Below, one piece after another: positions 33,300 to 41,298 of a DNA stretch of 51,177 nt; the first letter of the stretch is position 1; every line of letters starts with the position of its first letter. The notes under the pieces were generated by a model, which was not told the DNA's origin, did no database searches, and was given only the letters and a program-made list of their open reading frames with translations. Made by a program: the position numbers and the translations under genes. This DNA is from Roseovarius sp. MMSF_3281. GTDB lineage: Bacteria > Pseudomonadota > Alphaproteobacteria > Rhodobacterales > Rhodobacteraceae. The stretch is taken from the NCBI RefSeq assembly GCF_030733685.1, contig NZ_JASHIM010000025.1, positions 1 through 51,177 on the forward strand, read 5' to 3'.

Positions 33300-33330
33300 G
33301 GCTTAACTCCTAAAGCTACTAGAGGTTCAA
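33300..33330 (-). promoter_or_regulatory. MerR-type promoter, site G, before an L,D-transpeptidase
   Basis: Reading leftward: -35 TTGAAC, 19-bp spacer with dyad CTCTAGTAGCTTTAG (33310-33324), -10 TAAGCC. The dyad is imperfect but spacing and boxes match the other sites. The 282 bases between here and the arsR-type gene hold nothing I can support as a gene. Confidence 0.75.
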
Positions 33331-33612
33331 GAGAAATTTTGATGCCAGACGATCTCGGTAATACTTCGGGCCCGTTCGTTTCTTTATCAGTCTAAGCGCT
33401 GTCACGATCTGTGGGGTGAAACCAGGCTACTGCCACGATGCCGGGCCTCGTCTTGATCTTCGCTTCAATTGTGATCCTTAACTCGCTATGCCGAGCAGTT
33501 AAATTGAGCGCTTTCAATAATGGGTCTTTTCAACACGTTTGGCAGCAAGCCCCATATAAAATTTTGCCTCACGCGGAAGTGGTCGTGATGACGTGCATTG
33601 GGATATTATCGT

Positions 33613-33963
33613 TCACGCTTCGCGATAATTGTCACAAGCCCCAACACCTTCTGCGACCACATCAAGCAGGGCGTCTACATCATTTAAAAGAGCTGCTATG
33701 CGCGGACTGCTGATCCGGTAGCGAATGAAGCGCCCATCGCGGTCGCTGGCGACAAGTCCGCAATCCAGAAGGCATCGCAAATGATTTGACACGTTGGGCT
33801 GCGATAGCCCTGTGCGTTTGACGATCTCGTGAACAACCAACGGTCCTTCACACAGCACGCCCAGTATCGCCAGTCGGCTCGGGTCGGCAAGACCGCGAAA
33901 GAGCTTTGCCCTACGCTCGATGCCAGCGGCCGCAGCATTGCGGTCGGCGAAGACTTGCATCAT
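33613..33963 (-). CDS. ArsR/SmtB-family metal sensor, CmtR-like
   Basis: A 116-residue winged-helix repressor. The recognition helix region is GLSQPNVSNHLRCLLDCGLV; the Cys pair in RCLLDC and a third Cys near the C terminus (GACDNY) match the Cd(II)/Pb(II) ligands Cys57, Cys61 and Cys102 of mycobacterial CmtR. It would release DNA when Cd or Pb binds. The first of two tandem ATG codons lies inside an inverted repeat. It is divergent from the HMA-CDF exporter gene, its likely target. Confidence 0.88.
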   Translation of the reverse strand: MMQVFADRNAAAAGIERRAKLFRGLADPSRLAILGVLCEGPLVVHEIVKRTGLSQPNVSNHLRCLLDCGLVASDRDGRFIRYRISSPRIAALLNDVDALLDVVAEGVGACDNYREA

Positions 33964-33984
33964 ATCACTCCTTGCTGATATGTT
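33955..33984 (+). promoter_or_regulatory. promoter with ArsR-type operator before the HMA-CDF gene
   Basis: -35 TTGCAT, 18-bp spacer, -10 TATGTT. Between and across these lies the perfect inverted repeat CATATCA-N8-TGATATG (33961-33982). A repressor bound here would block the rightward promoter and cover the start of its own gene. Confidence 0.6.
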
Positions 33985-34019
33985 TGAACTTGATCCACTT
34001 TAGCAGGAGTATTGCACCG

Positions 34020-34874
34020 ATGGCCAACACCGAAAGCACCGGATCGACAGCAGATACGCCGCCCCTCCGTTACCGGGTTTCCGGAATGGATTGCGCCAAG
34101 GATGCCGCCCAGATCGAGCGGGCGGCGCAGTCTGCGGGTGTCGCGCCCGACGCAGTGAAAGTATCAGCGGCGACCCATATCATGACTCTGAAAGTCCCTG
34201 AAGCAAGCCTGCCGGAGATTGAAAAAGCCGTTGAGACAACGGGATATGGGTTCGACCGCATCGAGAGCGACGAGGACCTTCAGCAAAGTGCGGCCCATCA
34301 GGACCCGGGCTACCGCCGCGCGCTCTGGATCGTCGTGATTCTAAATGTCGGTTACGGCGTTCTGGAAATGATTGGTGGGTTTATTGCCGGGTCACAGGCG
34401 GTGAAGGCCGACGCGCTGGATTTCATCGGCGATGGCGCGATCACCTTCCTCGGCCTGCTGGCCATCGGTTGGAGTCTTCTCTGGCGGGCGCGGTCGGCCC
34501 TGATCCAAGGCATCTTCCTTGCCCTGCTCGGTCTTGGCGTCTTTGGGACAACCATCATGCGGGCATTCGAGCCGACAACCCCAGACGCCACGCTGATGGG
34601 GCTTCTGGGCCTGATTGCTCTTGTGATCAATATCATCTCCGTGCTGCCGTTGCTGCATTACCGGAAGGGGGACGCGAACATGCGTGCCGTCTGGCTGTTC
34701 TCGCGCAACGACGCCATTGGCAATGCGGCAGTCGTTGTCGCGGCCGGTCTGGTGGTTTGGCTGGGCAGCGCTTGGCCCGACCTCATTGTCGCCTTCGGCA
34801 TCGCCGGGTTATTCCTGCATTCTTCCTGGTCGATCATCCGCGACGCGCGGTCCGATCTGAAGGCGGCGGCATGA
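34020..34874 (+). CDS. CDF-like cation exporter with N-terminal HMA-like domain
   Basis: A 284-residue membrane protein. Residues about 15-80 form a heavy-metal-associated-like domain with GMDCAKDA (one Cys, second lost compared with CxxC). Six membrane helices follow, with LDFIGDG (D-x3-D) and RNDAIGNAA (N-x3-N) in place of HxxxD. The same unusual CDF core occurs at 4302-4922, here with the extra domain. AGGAG lies eleven bases upstream. Regulated, by position, by the CmtR-like repressor. Overlaps lspA by four bases. Confidence 0.85.
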   Translation: MANTESTGSTADTPPLRYRVSGMDCAKDAAQIERAAQSAGVAPDAVKVSAATHIMTLKVPEASLPEIEKAVETTGYGFDRIESDEDLQQSAAHQDPGYRRALWIVVILNVGYGVLEMIGGFIAGSQAVKADALDFIGDGAITFLGLLAIGWSLLWRARSALIQGIFLALLGLGVFGTTIMRAFEPTTPDATLMGLLGLIALVINIISVLPLLHYRKGDANMRAVWLFSRNDAIGNAAVVVAAGLVVWLGSAWPDLIVAFGIAGLFLHSSWSIIRDARSDLKAAA

Positions 34875-35380
34875 ACAACCGCGTTCTGGGTGGGCTCTGT
34901 GCGATTGCAGCTTTCGGTTTCGATCAGGGCACCAAGGCGCTTGCCCTGAACACCCCGGCGCTTGAACATGGGGTCGAGGTTCTGCCCTTTCTCAATCTCG
35001 TGCGGGTTTTGAACGATGGGGTCAGCTTCGGTATGCTCGGCGGGGTCGTACCCTGGTGGGGTCTGGTCGCACTTGCTGCCGTGGTCGTGGCATGGCTGCT
35101 GATCTGGCTGTGGAAGGCTCCGGACAGGCTGACAGGTGCGGCGCTCGGTCTGATCATCGGAGGCGCGCTTGGCAATATCCTTGATCGTCTGCGCTATCAG
35201 GCCGTCCCTGACTTTCTCGACTTCCATTACGGGTCATACCACTGGCCGTCCTTCAACTTGGCTGACGTGGCGATCTTTTGTGGGGCAGCATTGCTGTTCT
35301 GGGACAGCTTTCGCACCTCGAAAGTCAGGCCGGAAAATCGGGAACAAGACAATCGCAAGGGAGATGTCACGGGGGGATAA
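34871..35380 (+). CDS. lspA: lipoprotein signal peptidase (LspA-like), second copy
   Basis: A 169-residue four-helix protein with the LspA aspartates in GGALGNILDRL and FNLADVAIF, and FGFDQGTKA at the N terminus. Like the first copy (18803) it has NDGVSFG for the usual NxGAAFG, so the two are probably a resistance-associated lineage apart from the housekeeping enzyme. CDF exporter plus LspA is a known arrangement in lead-resistance clusters (PbrC-like). The C-terminal tail after SKVRPENRE is charged and not conserved. Confidence 0.92.
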   Translation: MNNRVLGGLCAIAAFGFDQGTKALALNTPALEHGVEVLPFLNLVRVLNDGVSFGMLGGVVPWWGLVALAAVVVAWLLIWLWKAPDRLTGAALGLIIGGALGNILDRLRYQAVPDFLDFHYGSYHWPSFNLADVAIFCGAALLFWDSFRTSKVRPENREQDNRKGDVTGG

Positions 35381-35417
35381 CAGCTAACAGGCAAAGAACT
35401 TTGGGAGGGAATTCGGC

Positions 35418-35939
35418 TTGAGATTTTTGGATTGGATTGACCGTGGCATTCGCGGCATCGGCGTCGTGACTGCGTGGCTGACAGTTGTTTCGATTGCTGC
35501 TTATGGCGCGCTTCAGATGCTGGATCGCAAGCTACAACTTGGCGTGTCGAGCTATTTGCCGGACCTGTCCACGTCACTGCTGTTCATCCTAATTTTCTTG
35601 ACCTTTGGGTATACCTATCTGCGCGACGGTCACGTGCGCGTTGATGTTCTTCGCAGACATTGGTCCGCCCGCCGCATTGCTTGGATCGAACTGATTGGCG
35701 GCCTTTTTGTCCTTCTGCCGCTCGCCGCCATCCTGACCTACTACGGATGGGACGGTTTGATGCGCACCACGAAATACGCGGAAACCCAGTTGTGGGCACA
35801 ACGCATTGCCGGGGTCATCGGCCCCATCCTGCTGGCTCTTGCCGGGATGATCGTAGCCCTTCGCAACATCGCCTTTCTGACAGGGAGACGTGCGCAAGGT
35901 GCACCGGAACAAGCAAGCGGCCTGCACAATGGTGAATGA
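35418..35939 (+). CDS. TRAP transporter small permease (DctQ)
   Basis: A 173-residue protein with four membrane helices and the DctQ-type motif FLTFGYTYLRDGHVRVDVL. TRAP transporters import organic acids using a sodium or proton gradient and need a DctP binding protein. TTG start with GGGAGG upstream, 37 bases after lspA, so probably cotranscribed with the metal genes. No DctP gene is in the window. Confidence 0.88.
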   Translation: MRFLDWIDRGIRGIGVVTAWLTVVSIAAYGALQMLDRKLQLGVSSYLPDLSTSLLFILIFLTFGYTYLRDGHVRVDVLRRHWSARRIAWIELIGGLFVLLPLAAILTYYGWDGLMRTTKYAETQLWAQRIAGVIGPILLALAGMIVALRNIAFLTGRRAQGAPEQASGLHNGE

Positions 35940-37302
35940 GGTCCTCACGGTTGCCATGCTTGTCGTGATGGCGATTGGGGTTTTCAGTGGCTTTCCGGTG
36001 GCGCTGGTGCTCGCGGGGACAGGCTTCTTGGGGTTTGTCGCTGCGGTTTGGGTGGGGATCACTGATTTTCAGCATCTGGGGCTGATCTACCTGAGGGCCC
36101 GTGGTGTACTGACCAATGAATCAGTCCAATTCACCAGCGTTCCAATGTTGATTTTTCTTGGCCTGATCCTGAATGCCAGCGGGATTGCCGAAACCATGTT
36201 TCGCTTGCTGGGGCGTCTTCTGACAGGCGTTCCCGGTCGCTACGCCATTGCGACTTTGCTGATCGGCCTCGTTCTTGCGCCCGCCGCCGGGGTGATCGGT
36301 GCTTCCGTCATAACTGTGGCGTTGGTGGCCTATGCCCCGATGATGGCGTCGGGCTACGCACCGCGAACCGCAGGAGGCGCTGTCGCAGCTTCTGGAGCAT
36401 TGGGTGTCGTGTTCCCGCCAGCCGTGATGCTGTTCTTCATCTCGAACGTGTTCTATCTGCGCATCGGATTGATGTATGTGGCCCTCATCGTACCTGTGCT
36501 TCTGATGGTCATGGCCTTCGCGGTCTACTTTGCGGTCACCTTGAGAAAAACGGTCGAAATCCCGCTGGACACACCCAAGACCAATCTTGTGTCAGACCTC
36601 TTGTTTGTACTCGCGTCTGTCGCGGTCATCGCATCCATTCCGCTCAGCATCATTCTGGGCTTTGCGACACTAACAGAGGCGGCTGGAGTAGGGGTTTTTG
36701 GCGCGCTATTGGTCGCGCTGGCGCGAAAGCGCTTGTCTTTCTCATCGTTGAACTCTGTCACGGTGCAGACAAGCACGATGACGTCGATGGTCTACTTCAT
36801 CGTATTGGGCGCATCGGTATTCTCGCTGAGTTTCCACCTGGTCGGTGGACCGGACGTCATCTTCGAGTGGATATCCGCATTCGATCTCACCCGGTGGGAA
36901 CTGTTGGCGATCCTCCTTGGCGTGATCATCATACTTGGGTTTGTTTTTGACTGGATCGAGGTGCTGCTGGTCTTTGTACCAGTGTTGATGCCGATCTTTT
37001 CGGAACTCGACTTCGCAGATCACGTCGGCTCTGCCTACTTTGCGCAAATCTGGATCGCTGGCCTGATAGCACTGGCCTTGCAGACGTCTTTTCTGACGCC
37101 TCCCTTCGGCTATGCCCTATTCTTTGCCAAGATGGCGGCACCGAAGGGTATCAACCTTTCCGATATCTATCGCGGCGCGGTACCGCTTGTCGCCATCGAG
37201 ATCGTATTGATCGCAGCCCTGATCTCGTTCCCTCAGCTTATCACTTGGTTGCCTGAAATGTCCCTTGGGGATGTGGATGCGCCGCAGCTAATCCAGCGGT
37301 GA
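35929..37302 (+). CDS. TRAP transporter large permease (DctM)
   Basis: A 457-residue protein with about twelve to thirteen membrane helices and typical DctM segments: FTSVPMLIFLGLILNASGIAE (read in parts), APAAGVIGASVITVALV, and LQTSFLTPPFGYALFFAK. It forms the conducting unit with DctQ, whose gene it overlaps. I take ATG 35929; GTG 35932 is equally possible. Without DctP the substrate cannot be guessed; the neighbouring fatty-acid-type P450 could hint at an organic acid. Confidence 0.9.
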   Translation: MVNEVLTVAMLVVMAIGVFSGFPVALVLAGTGFLGFVAAVWVGITDFQHLGLIYLRARGVLTNESVQFTSVPMLIFLGLILNASGIAETMFRLLGRLLTGVPGRYAIATLLIGLVLAPAAGVIGASVITVALVAYAPMMASGYAPRTAGGAVAASGALGVVFPPAVMLFFISNVFYLRIGLMYVALIVPVLLMVMAFAVYFAVTLRKTVEIPLDTPKTNLVSDLLFVLASVAVIASIPLSIILGFATLTEAAGVGVFGALLVALARKRLSFSSLNSVTVQTSTMTSMVYFIVLGASVFSLSFHLVGGPDVIFEWISAFDLTRWELLAILLGVIIILGFVFDWIEVLLVFVPVLMPIFSELDFADHVGSAYFAQIWIAGLIALALQTSFLTPPFGYALFFAKMAAPKGINLSDIYRGAVPLVAIEIVLIAALISFPQLITWLPEMSLGDVDAPQLIQR

Positions 37303-37430
37303 AAGATGTTTTGAGCGCGGATGCAGTGATTTCCTTCGAAGCGGCACTGCTCTTTCGGGGCCACTTCCGCACCGCGAACAGAAAGGCTGAACGGGGCCTG
37401 AGCACGGGAAAGCAAACAGGAGGATAACGA

Positions 37431-38678
37431 ATGTCCAGCATACCATCCGCAGAGGGCTTTGACAGCACACTCACCCTGCTGCGAAATCCGTATGGATTCA
37501 TCTCTCAGACCTGCCGCGCGCTCGACACAGATCTGTTTGAAACCCGCATCCTCCTTCAAAAGACGATCTGCATGACCGGGTCGGCGGCTGCGGAAGTATT
37601 CTATTCCGACGATAAGCTGATCCGCGCGGGCTCGATGCCAGGCCGCATACAGAAGACCCTGTTGGGTGAAGGCGGCATTCAGGGATTGGACGGCGCTGCC
37701 CACCAGCACCGCAAGAAGATGTTCATGTCGCTGATGGGGACCGAGCATATAGCCGCGCTTCAGGGAATGTCGCTTCACATGCTAGACAATTATGCACCGG
37801 ATTGGGAGGCGAGGAACGAAGTCGTTTTCTACGACAAAGTGCGCGAAATGCTCACGAGAGCCGTTTGCGCCTGGTGTGGGGTTCCGCTTCCCGAGGCGGA
37901 GGTGGCGACCCGAACGGCGCAACTTACAGCGCTTTTTGAGGACGCCGGGGCCATCGGCCCGAAACATTGGGCTGCACGTCTGGCGCGCCACCGCCTGGAA
38001 AAATGGGCAGCGGGGATGATTCAACAGGTCCGCGATGGCGAGCTTCAGCCGACGCAGGAAAGCGCCCTTCATGTCATCGCGACGTGGCGTGATCTTGACG
38101 GCGCGATACTGCCCCCGAAAGTCGCCGCCGTGGAGTTGTTGAACGTCTTGCGTCCGACCGTGGCGGTGTCTGTATTCATCGTGCAGACGGCGCACGCCCT
38201 GTACAGGTACCCAGAATGGCAGGAGAAACTGCGGAACGACGAAGGACTGCTCGAACCCTTCGTTCAGGAGGTCCGCCGCCTCTATCCATTCTTTCCTGCG
38301 GTCGCGGCACGAGTCAAAAGTACTTTCGAGTGGCAAGGGTATCGCTTTCCCAAAGGACACCGGGTTCTGCTGGACCTCTATGGTACGAACACCGATCGGC
38401 GTTCATGGGATGCGCCACTTGAGTTTCGGCCCGAACGGTTTCGGGGCCGCGCCGAAAACCCCTACGACTTCATTCCACAGGGCGGCGGCAACCACTACAC
38501 GAACCACCGCTGCCCGGGTGAATGGATCGCGATCAGTCAGATGAAGGCGTTTTGCAGGTATCTTGTGAACGACATCGACTACGATGTGCCGGATCAGGAT
38601 TTGGAGCTTGACCCAGGAGAGCTGCCATCACTGCCCCAGAACCGGTTCATCATGCGCAACGTCAGGCGTCGGCAGTAG
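37431..38678 (+). CDS. cytochrome P450, CYP152 peroxygenase type
   Basis: A 415-residue P450 of the fatty-acid peroxygenase group. The heme Cys is Cys361 in HRCPGEW, after FIPQGGGNHYTN. The I-helix has Arg241-Pro242 (LRPTVAVS) in place of the usual acid-alcohol pair; this Arg binds the substrate carboxylate in CYP152A1, where it is Arg242 with heme Cys363. Gln84 sits where hydroxylases have Gln85 and decarboxylating OleT has His. So alpha/beta-hydroxylation of fatty acids with hydrogen peroxide is likely. AGGAGG precedes the ATG. It overlaps the convergent CDF gene by 17 bases. Confidence 0.93.
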   Translation: MSSIPSAEGFDSTLTLLRNPYGFISQTCRALDTDLFETRILLQKTICMTGSAAAEVFYSDDKLIRAGSMPGRIQKTLLGEGGIQGLDGAAHQHRKKMFMSLMGTEHIAALQGMSLHMLDNYAPDWEARNEVVFYDKVREMLTRAVCAWCGVPLPEAEVATRTAQLTALFEDAGAIGPKHWAARLARHRLEKWAAGMIQQVRDGELQPTQESALHVIATWRDLDGAILPPKVAAVELLNVLRPTVAVSVFIVQTAHALYRYPEWQEKLRNDEGLLEPFVQEVRRLYPFFPAVAARVKSTFEWQGYRFPKGHRVLLDLYGTNTDRRSWDAPLEFRPERFRGRAENPYDFIPQGGGNHYTNHRCPGEWIAISQMKAFCRYLVNDIDYDVPDQDLELDPGELPSLPQNRFIMRNVRRRQ

Positions 38679-39408
38679 CTTCGGCCTCACCCGGCCCGAC
38701 CGACCGCGCATCCTTCGTGGCCTCGAACGCCTCCCACGCAACGTAGGGCACGATCAGAAGCGCCGCGACCGGATCGGCCCACCACCAGCCCATCCATTGC
38801 GTCAGACCGATTCCGGCCAACACCACAATGGTCTGGTATTCGCAGATCATGGTATCCTTGGCATCGTATTTCAGGGCGGGTGAATCGAGCCGCTTGCCGT
38901 AGCGATACTTGCCCCAGGCCAATAGCGGATTGACCACTAAAGAGACAAACAGGATCGCGATCCCCCACCAATTGAAGCCCGGTGCCTCCTGCGAGATGAA
39001 GGCGGACACCGCCTCGTAGAGGATCGCGGCGACGACGATCCAGAAAGCACAGGCGACCACATAGAGCGCGACCTTCTTGCGATGCAGGACCGTGCGCTTG
39101 TCGCCACCGTCCTTCTCGGCCTTCAAGCGCCAGATCAGCGTCCCGGCTGAGGTGGCTTCGACCGTGCTGTCGAAACCCCAACTCACTAGTGCGGCGCTGC
39201 CGGTCAGAAGTCCAACGGTGACGGATACGACGACCTCGATCAGATTGTAGACAAGGCTGGCGATCTCGACGCGGATGCCGCGTGTCAGATTGGTTTGTCT
39301 ATCATTTTTCTGCTTGCTCATGATGCGGTAACCCCTGATATATTCTATAAGTTCCCGCCGAGAGTTGGTTACCTTGTCATCAGTATCTCGCCATTTGGAA
39401 GCCGACAT
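38662..39408 (-). CDS. cation transporter of the CDF superfamily
   Basis: A 248-residue membrane protein with about five to six helices (LVYNLIEVVVSVTVGLLTGS; WWWADPVAALLIVPYVAWEA). Metal-site-like acidic residues are in GFDSTVEA and YDAKDTMICE. It lacks the standard HxxxD pairs, as do many cation transporter proteins of this group, so its ion is unknown. The ATG at 39408 follows AGAAGGAGAACA, which decides it over ATG 39321. It is the last gene of the 19-gene leftward copper operon. Confidence 0.8.
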   Translation of the reverse strand: MSASKWRDTDDKVTNSRRELIEYIRGYRIMSKQKNDRQTNLTRGIRVEIASLVYNLIEVVVSVTVGLLTGSAALVSWGFDSTVEATSAGTLIWRLKAEKDGGDKRTVLHRKKVALYVVACAFWIVVAAILYEAVSAFISQEAPGFNWWGIAILFVSLVVNPLLAWGKYRYGKRLDSPALKYDAKDTMICEYQTIVVLAGIGLTQWMGWWWADPVAALLIVPYVAWEAFEATKDARSVGPGEAEATADA

Positions 39409-39428
39409 TGTTCTCCTTCTAAGCTGCC

Positions 39429-40043
39429 TCAATAAAGGCGAGCTTGCCCCTCATACATGAAAACAAAGGGTTTCGGACCTTTCGCGTAGCCGGTGTCGAG
39501 CCGCTCCATGCGGAAGCCGTTCTGTTCGACCAGAGTGTCTGTCTGGCGGTCAAGGTGACAGTTTCCGGCACAACGTTTCCAGGCAAGCGTGAGCCAGCGC
39601 TGCCAACGCTGGACGCTGGGTTCCGGCGCTGTTCCATGCTCGACGAAGCGGAAGACGCCGTCAGGTTTGAGAACGCGCTGGATCTCGGCCAGCACCTTCT
39701 CCGGTTCCGACACGCTGCAGAGCGTCCAGGTAGCAATCACGCAGTCAACGCTGCGATCTTCCAGCGGCAATGCTTCGGCCACGCCCTCGATCATCTCCGT
39801 TGTCGGTGTCAAGCCCTGAGAAGCCTCCGCGGCCTGATTAAGGAGTTCTGGTGAAGGGTCCACACCGACGATCTGATCCACGGCGTCGGGGTAGAGCGCG
39901 AGGTTCAGGCCCGAGCCGATCCCGATCTCCAGCACGCGCCCCTTCGCACCTGAGACTGCGCGCCTTCGGTAGGGAAGAAGCTGTTCCTGACCCATGGTGA
40001 GATGCGTGAGGCCCGGAAGGATGTGTTTTTCGTAGAACCGCAT
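39429..40043 (-). CDS. class I SAM-dependent methyltransferase
   Basis: A 204-residue methyltransferase (METTL7/type-11-like). Motif I is VLEIGIGSGLNLALYP, followed by VGVDPSPELL, and the post-motif DCVIATWTLCSV. A Cys-containing segment WKRCAGNCHLDRQT is near residue 155. It begins with MRFYEKHILP. Substrate unknown; members occur regularly in metal-resistance islands. Six bases separate it from ccdA and 20 from the CDF gene. Confidence 0.85.
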   Translation of the reverse strand: MRFYEKHILPGLTHLTMGQEQLLPYRRRAVSGAKGRVLEIGIGSGLNLALYPDAVDQIVGVDPSPELLNQAAEASQGLTPTTEMIEGVAEALPLEDRSVDCVIATWTLCSVSEPEKVLAEIQRVLKPDGVFRFVEHGTAPEPSVQRWQRWLTLAWKRCAGNCHLDRQTDTLVEQNGFRMERLDTGYAKGPKPFVFMYEGQARLY

Positions 40044-40049
40044 GAGCTG

Positions 40050-40784
40050 TTATCCTATTCGTCCAAGAACCGGAAACGCATCAAGCATCCAGTACGACAA
40101 CGCGCTCAACTGTCCCGTCATCATCGCCACGCCCATGAGGATCATGACGACGCCCGCAATCTGGTGAAGGCGACGGCCGACCCGGCCGATGGCGCGGAGC
40201 CGGCCCGCGATCTGATCGGTGAAACCGGCAACGATCAGAAATGGTATCCCGAGGCCAGCGGAATAGACGGCAAGGAGCATGACGCCTTCGCCCATCGTGG
40301 CGCTGGCCGCGCTGGTTGTCAGGATCGCGCCAAGAATTGGGCCGATACACGGAGTCCAGCCGAAACCGAAGGCAAGCCCGAGGACATAGGACGCAGCGGG
40401 TTGGCCCCCGGGGATGTTGAGATTGAATCGGAAGTCGCGTTCCATGACCGAAACACGCGCGGCCCCGATCATGAAAAGCCCGAAGACAATGATGATGCCG
40501 CCCCCAACGAGGTTGAGTTCATACCGCCACTGAAGCAGGGCCTGACCCAATGCTGTCGCGGATGCGCCAAGCCCCATGAAAATGGTGGAGAAGCCGAGGA
40601 CAAAACACAGGCTCAGCCAGACCGCGCGCGACGGCGAGGCCGCAGCCGCCCCGCCTTCAGCGGCTGTGCGCCCGGCCACGTAAGAGACATATCCTGGCAC
40701 AAGAGGCAGCACGCAGGGAGACAGAAACGATATCGTACCGGCCAAGAGCGCGGCGGTGAGCCCCAGAAGCGAGATATCTACCAT
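40050..40784 (-). CDS. ccdA: CcdA-type transmembrane thiol reductase
   Basis: A 244-residue, six-helix protein of the CcdA/DsbD-beta family. The redox cysteines are in FLSPCVLPLVPGY and FGWTPCIGPILGA. It moves electrons from cytoplasmic thioredoxin to periplasmic thioredoxin-like proteins; three such proteins (CcmG-like, TlpA-like, DsbA-like) are encoded upstream in the same operon. It overlaps the preceding membrane protein by seven bases. Confidence 0.93.
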   Translation of the reverse strand: MVDISLLGLTAALLAGTISFLSPCVLPLVPGYVSYVAGRTAAEGGAAAASPSRAVWLSLCFVLGFSTIFMGLGASATALGQALLQWRYELNLVGGGIIIVFGLFMIGAARVSVMERDFRFNLNIPGGQPAASYVLGLAFGFGWTPCIGPILGAILTTSAASATMGEGVMLLAVYSAGLGIPFLIVAGFTDQIAGRLRAIGRVGRRLHQIAGVVMILMGVAMMTGQLSALSYWMLDAFPVLGRIG

Positions 40785-41278
40785 GAACCACGTTCACCCC
40801 TGAATAGCTTGCGCAAGGGCACTCTTGTGGCAGCCCAATATGCCAGGGTCGGGACGATGATCCATTGCAGCAGGGGCGTGAGACCGGCGTCGATGACGGG
40901 GACCACCGGCATGATGTCGCGATAGGCCCAGGCCGCCCGGATCACGATGTTCAACCACTCGCTGAAGATCGTGTAGGAGACGCCCAGGGCCACCGCCAGA
41001 AGCAGGACGCGCCCTGCGCGTTCCGACGGCCATGCGTGCACCCCGACAAGAAACAGGGCGAGCAGGAGCGTGCTCATGGCGATTAACAGATCTCCGCCGG
41101 TGCAGTGGACGACAGCGAACACAATTTCTCCCCAGGTGCCTTCGACCCAGATCGTGTAGAGCGGAATATGTGCCATTTCCCAGATCAGATGACCGACAGC
41201 GGTATAGACAATGTATCGGCGGATGACGGAGAGCCACCCGGTGTCGTTCATCTCAGTGGTTTCGGTATTCGCTGTCAT
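40778..41278 (-). CDS. hypothetical membrane protein
   Basis: A 166-residue protein with about four or five helices. Histidines and one Cys line possible membrane faces (GHLIWEMAHIPLY, FAVVHCTGGDLL), which could bind metal or heme. A conserved-looking WAYRDIMPVVPVI loop follows. I know no function. Its position between a SCO-like protein and CcdA in the copper operon suggests a part in periplasmic copper or thiol handling. Confidence 0.7.
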   Translation of the reverse strand: MTANTETTEMNDTGWLSVIRRYIVYTAVGHLIWEMAHIPLYTIWVEGTWGEIVFAVVHCTGGDLLIAMSTLLLALFLVGVHAWPSERAGRVLLLAVALGVSYTIFSEWLNIVIRAAWAYRDIMPVVPVIDAGLTPLLQWIIVPTLAYWAATRVPLRKLFRGERGSW

Positions 41279-41298
41279 GCCGGGGGTCCGTTCTTCGA

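Noticed and set aside
33438..33713. 91-codon plus-strand frame in the gap before the CmtR-like gene
   Set aside because: Overlaps the end of the ArsR-type gene, no ribosome site, and no protein-like pattern after residue 20.
40002..40925. 307-codon plus-strand frame across methyltransferase and ccdA
   Set aside because: It is a shadow of real minus-strand genes; composition is highly charged and repetitive without domain pattern.
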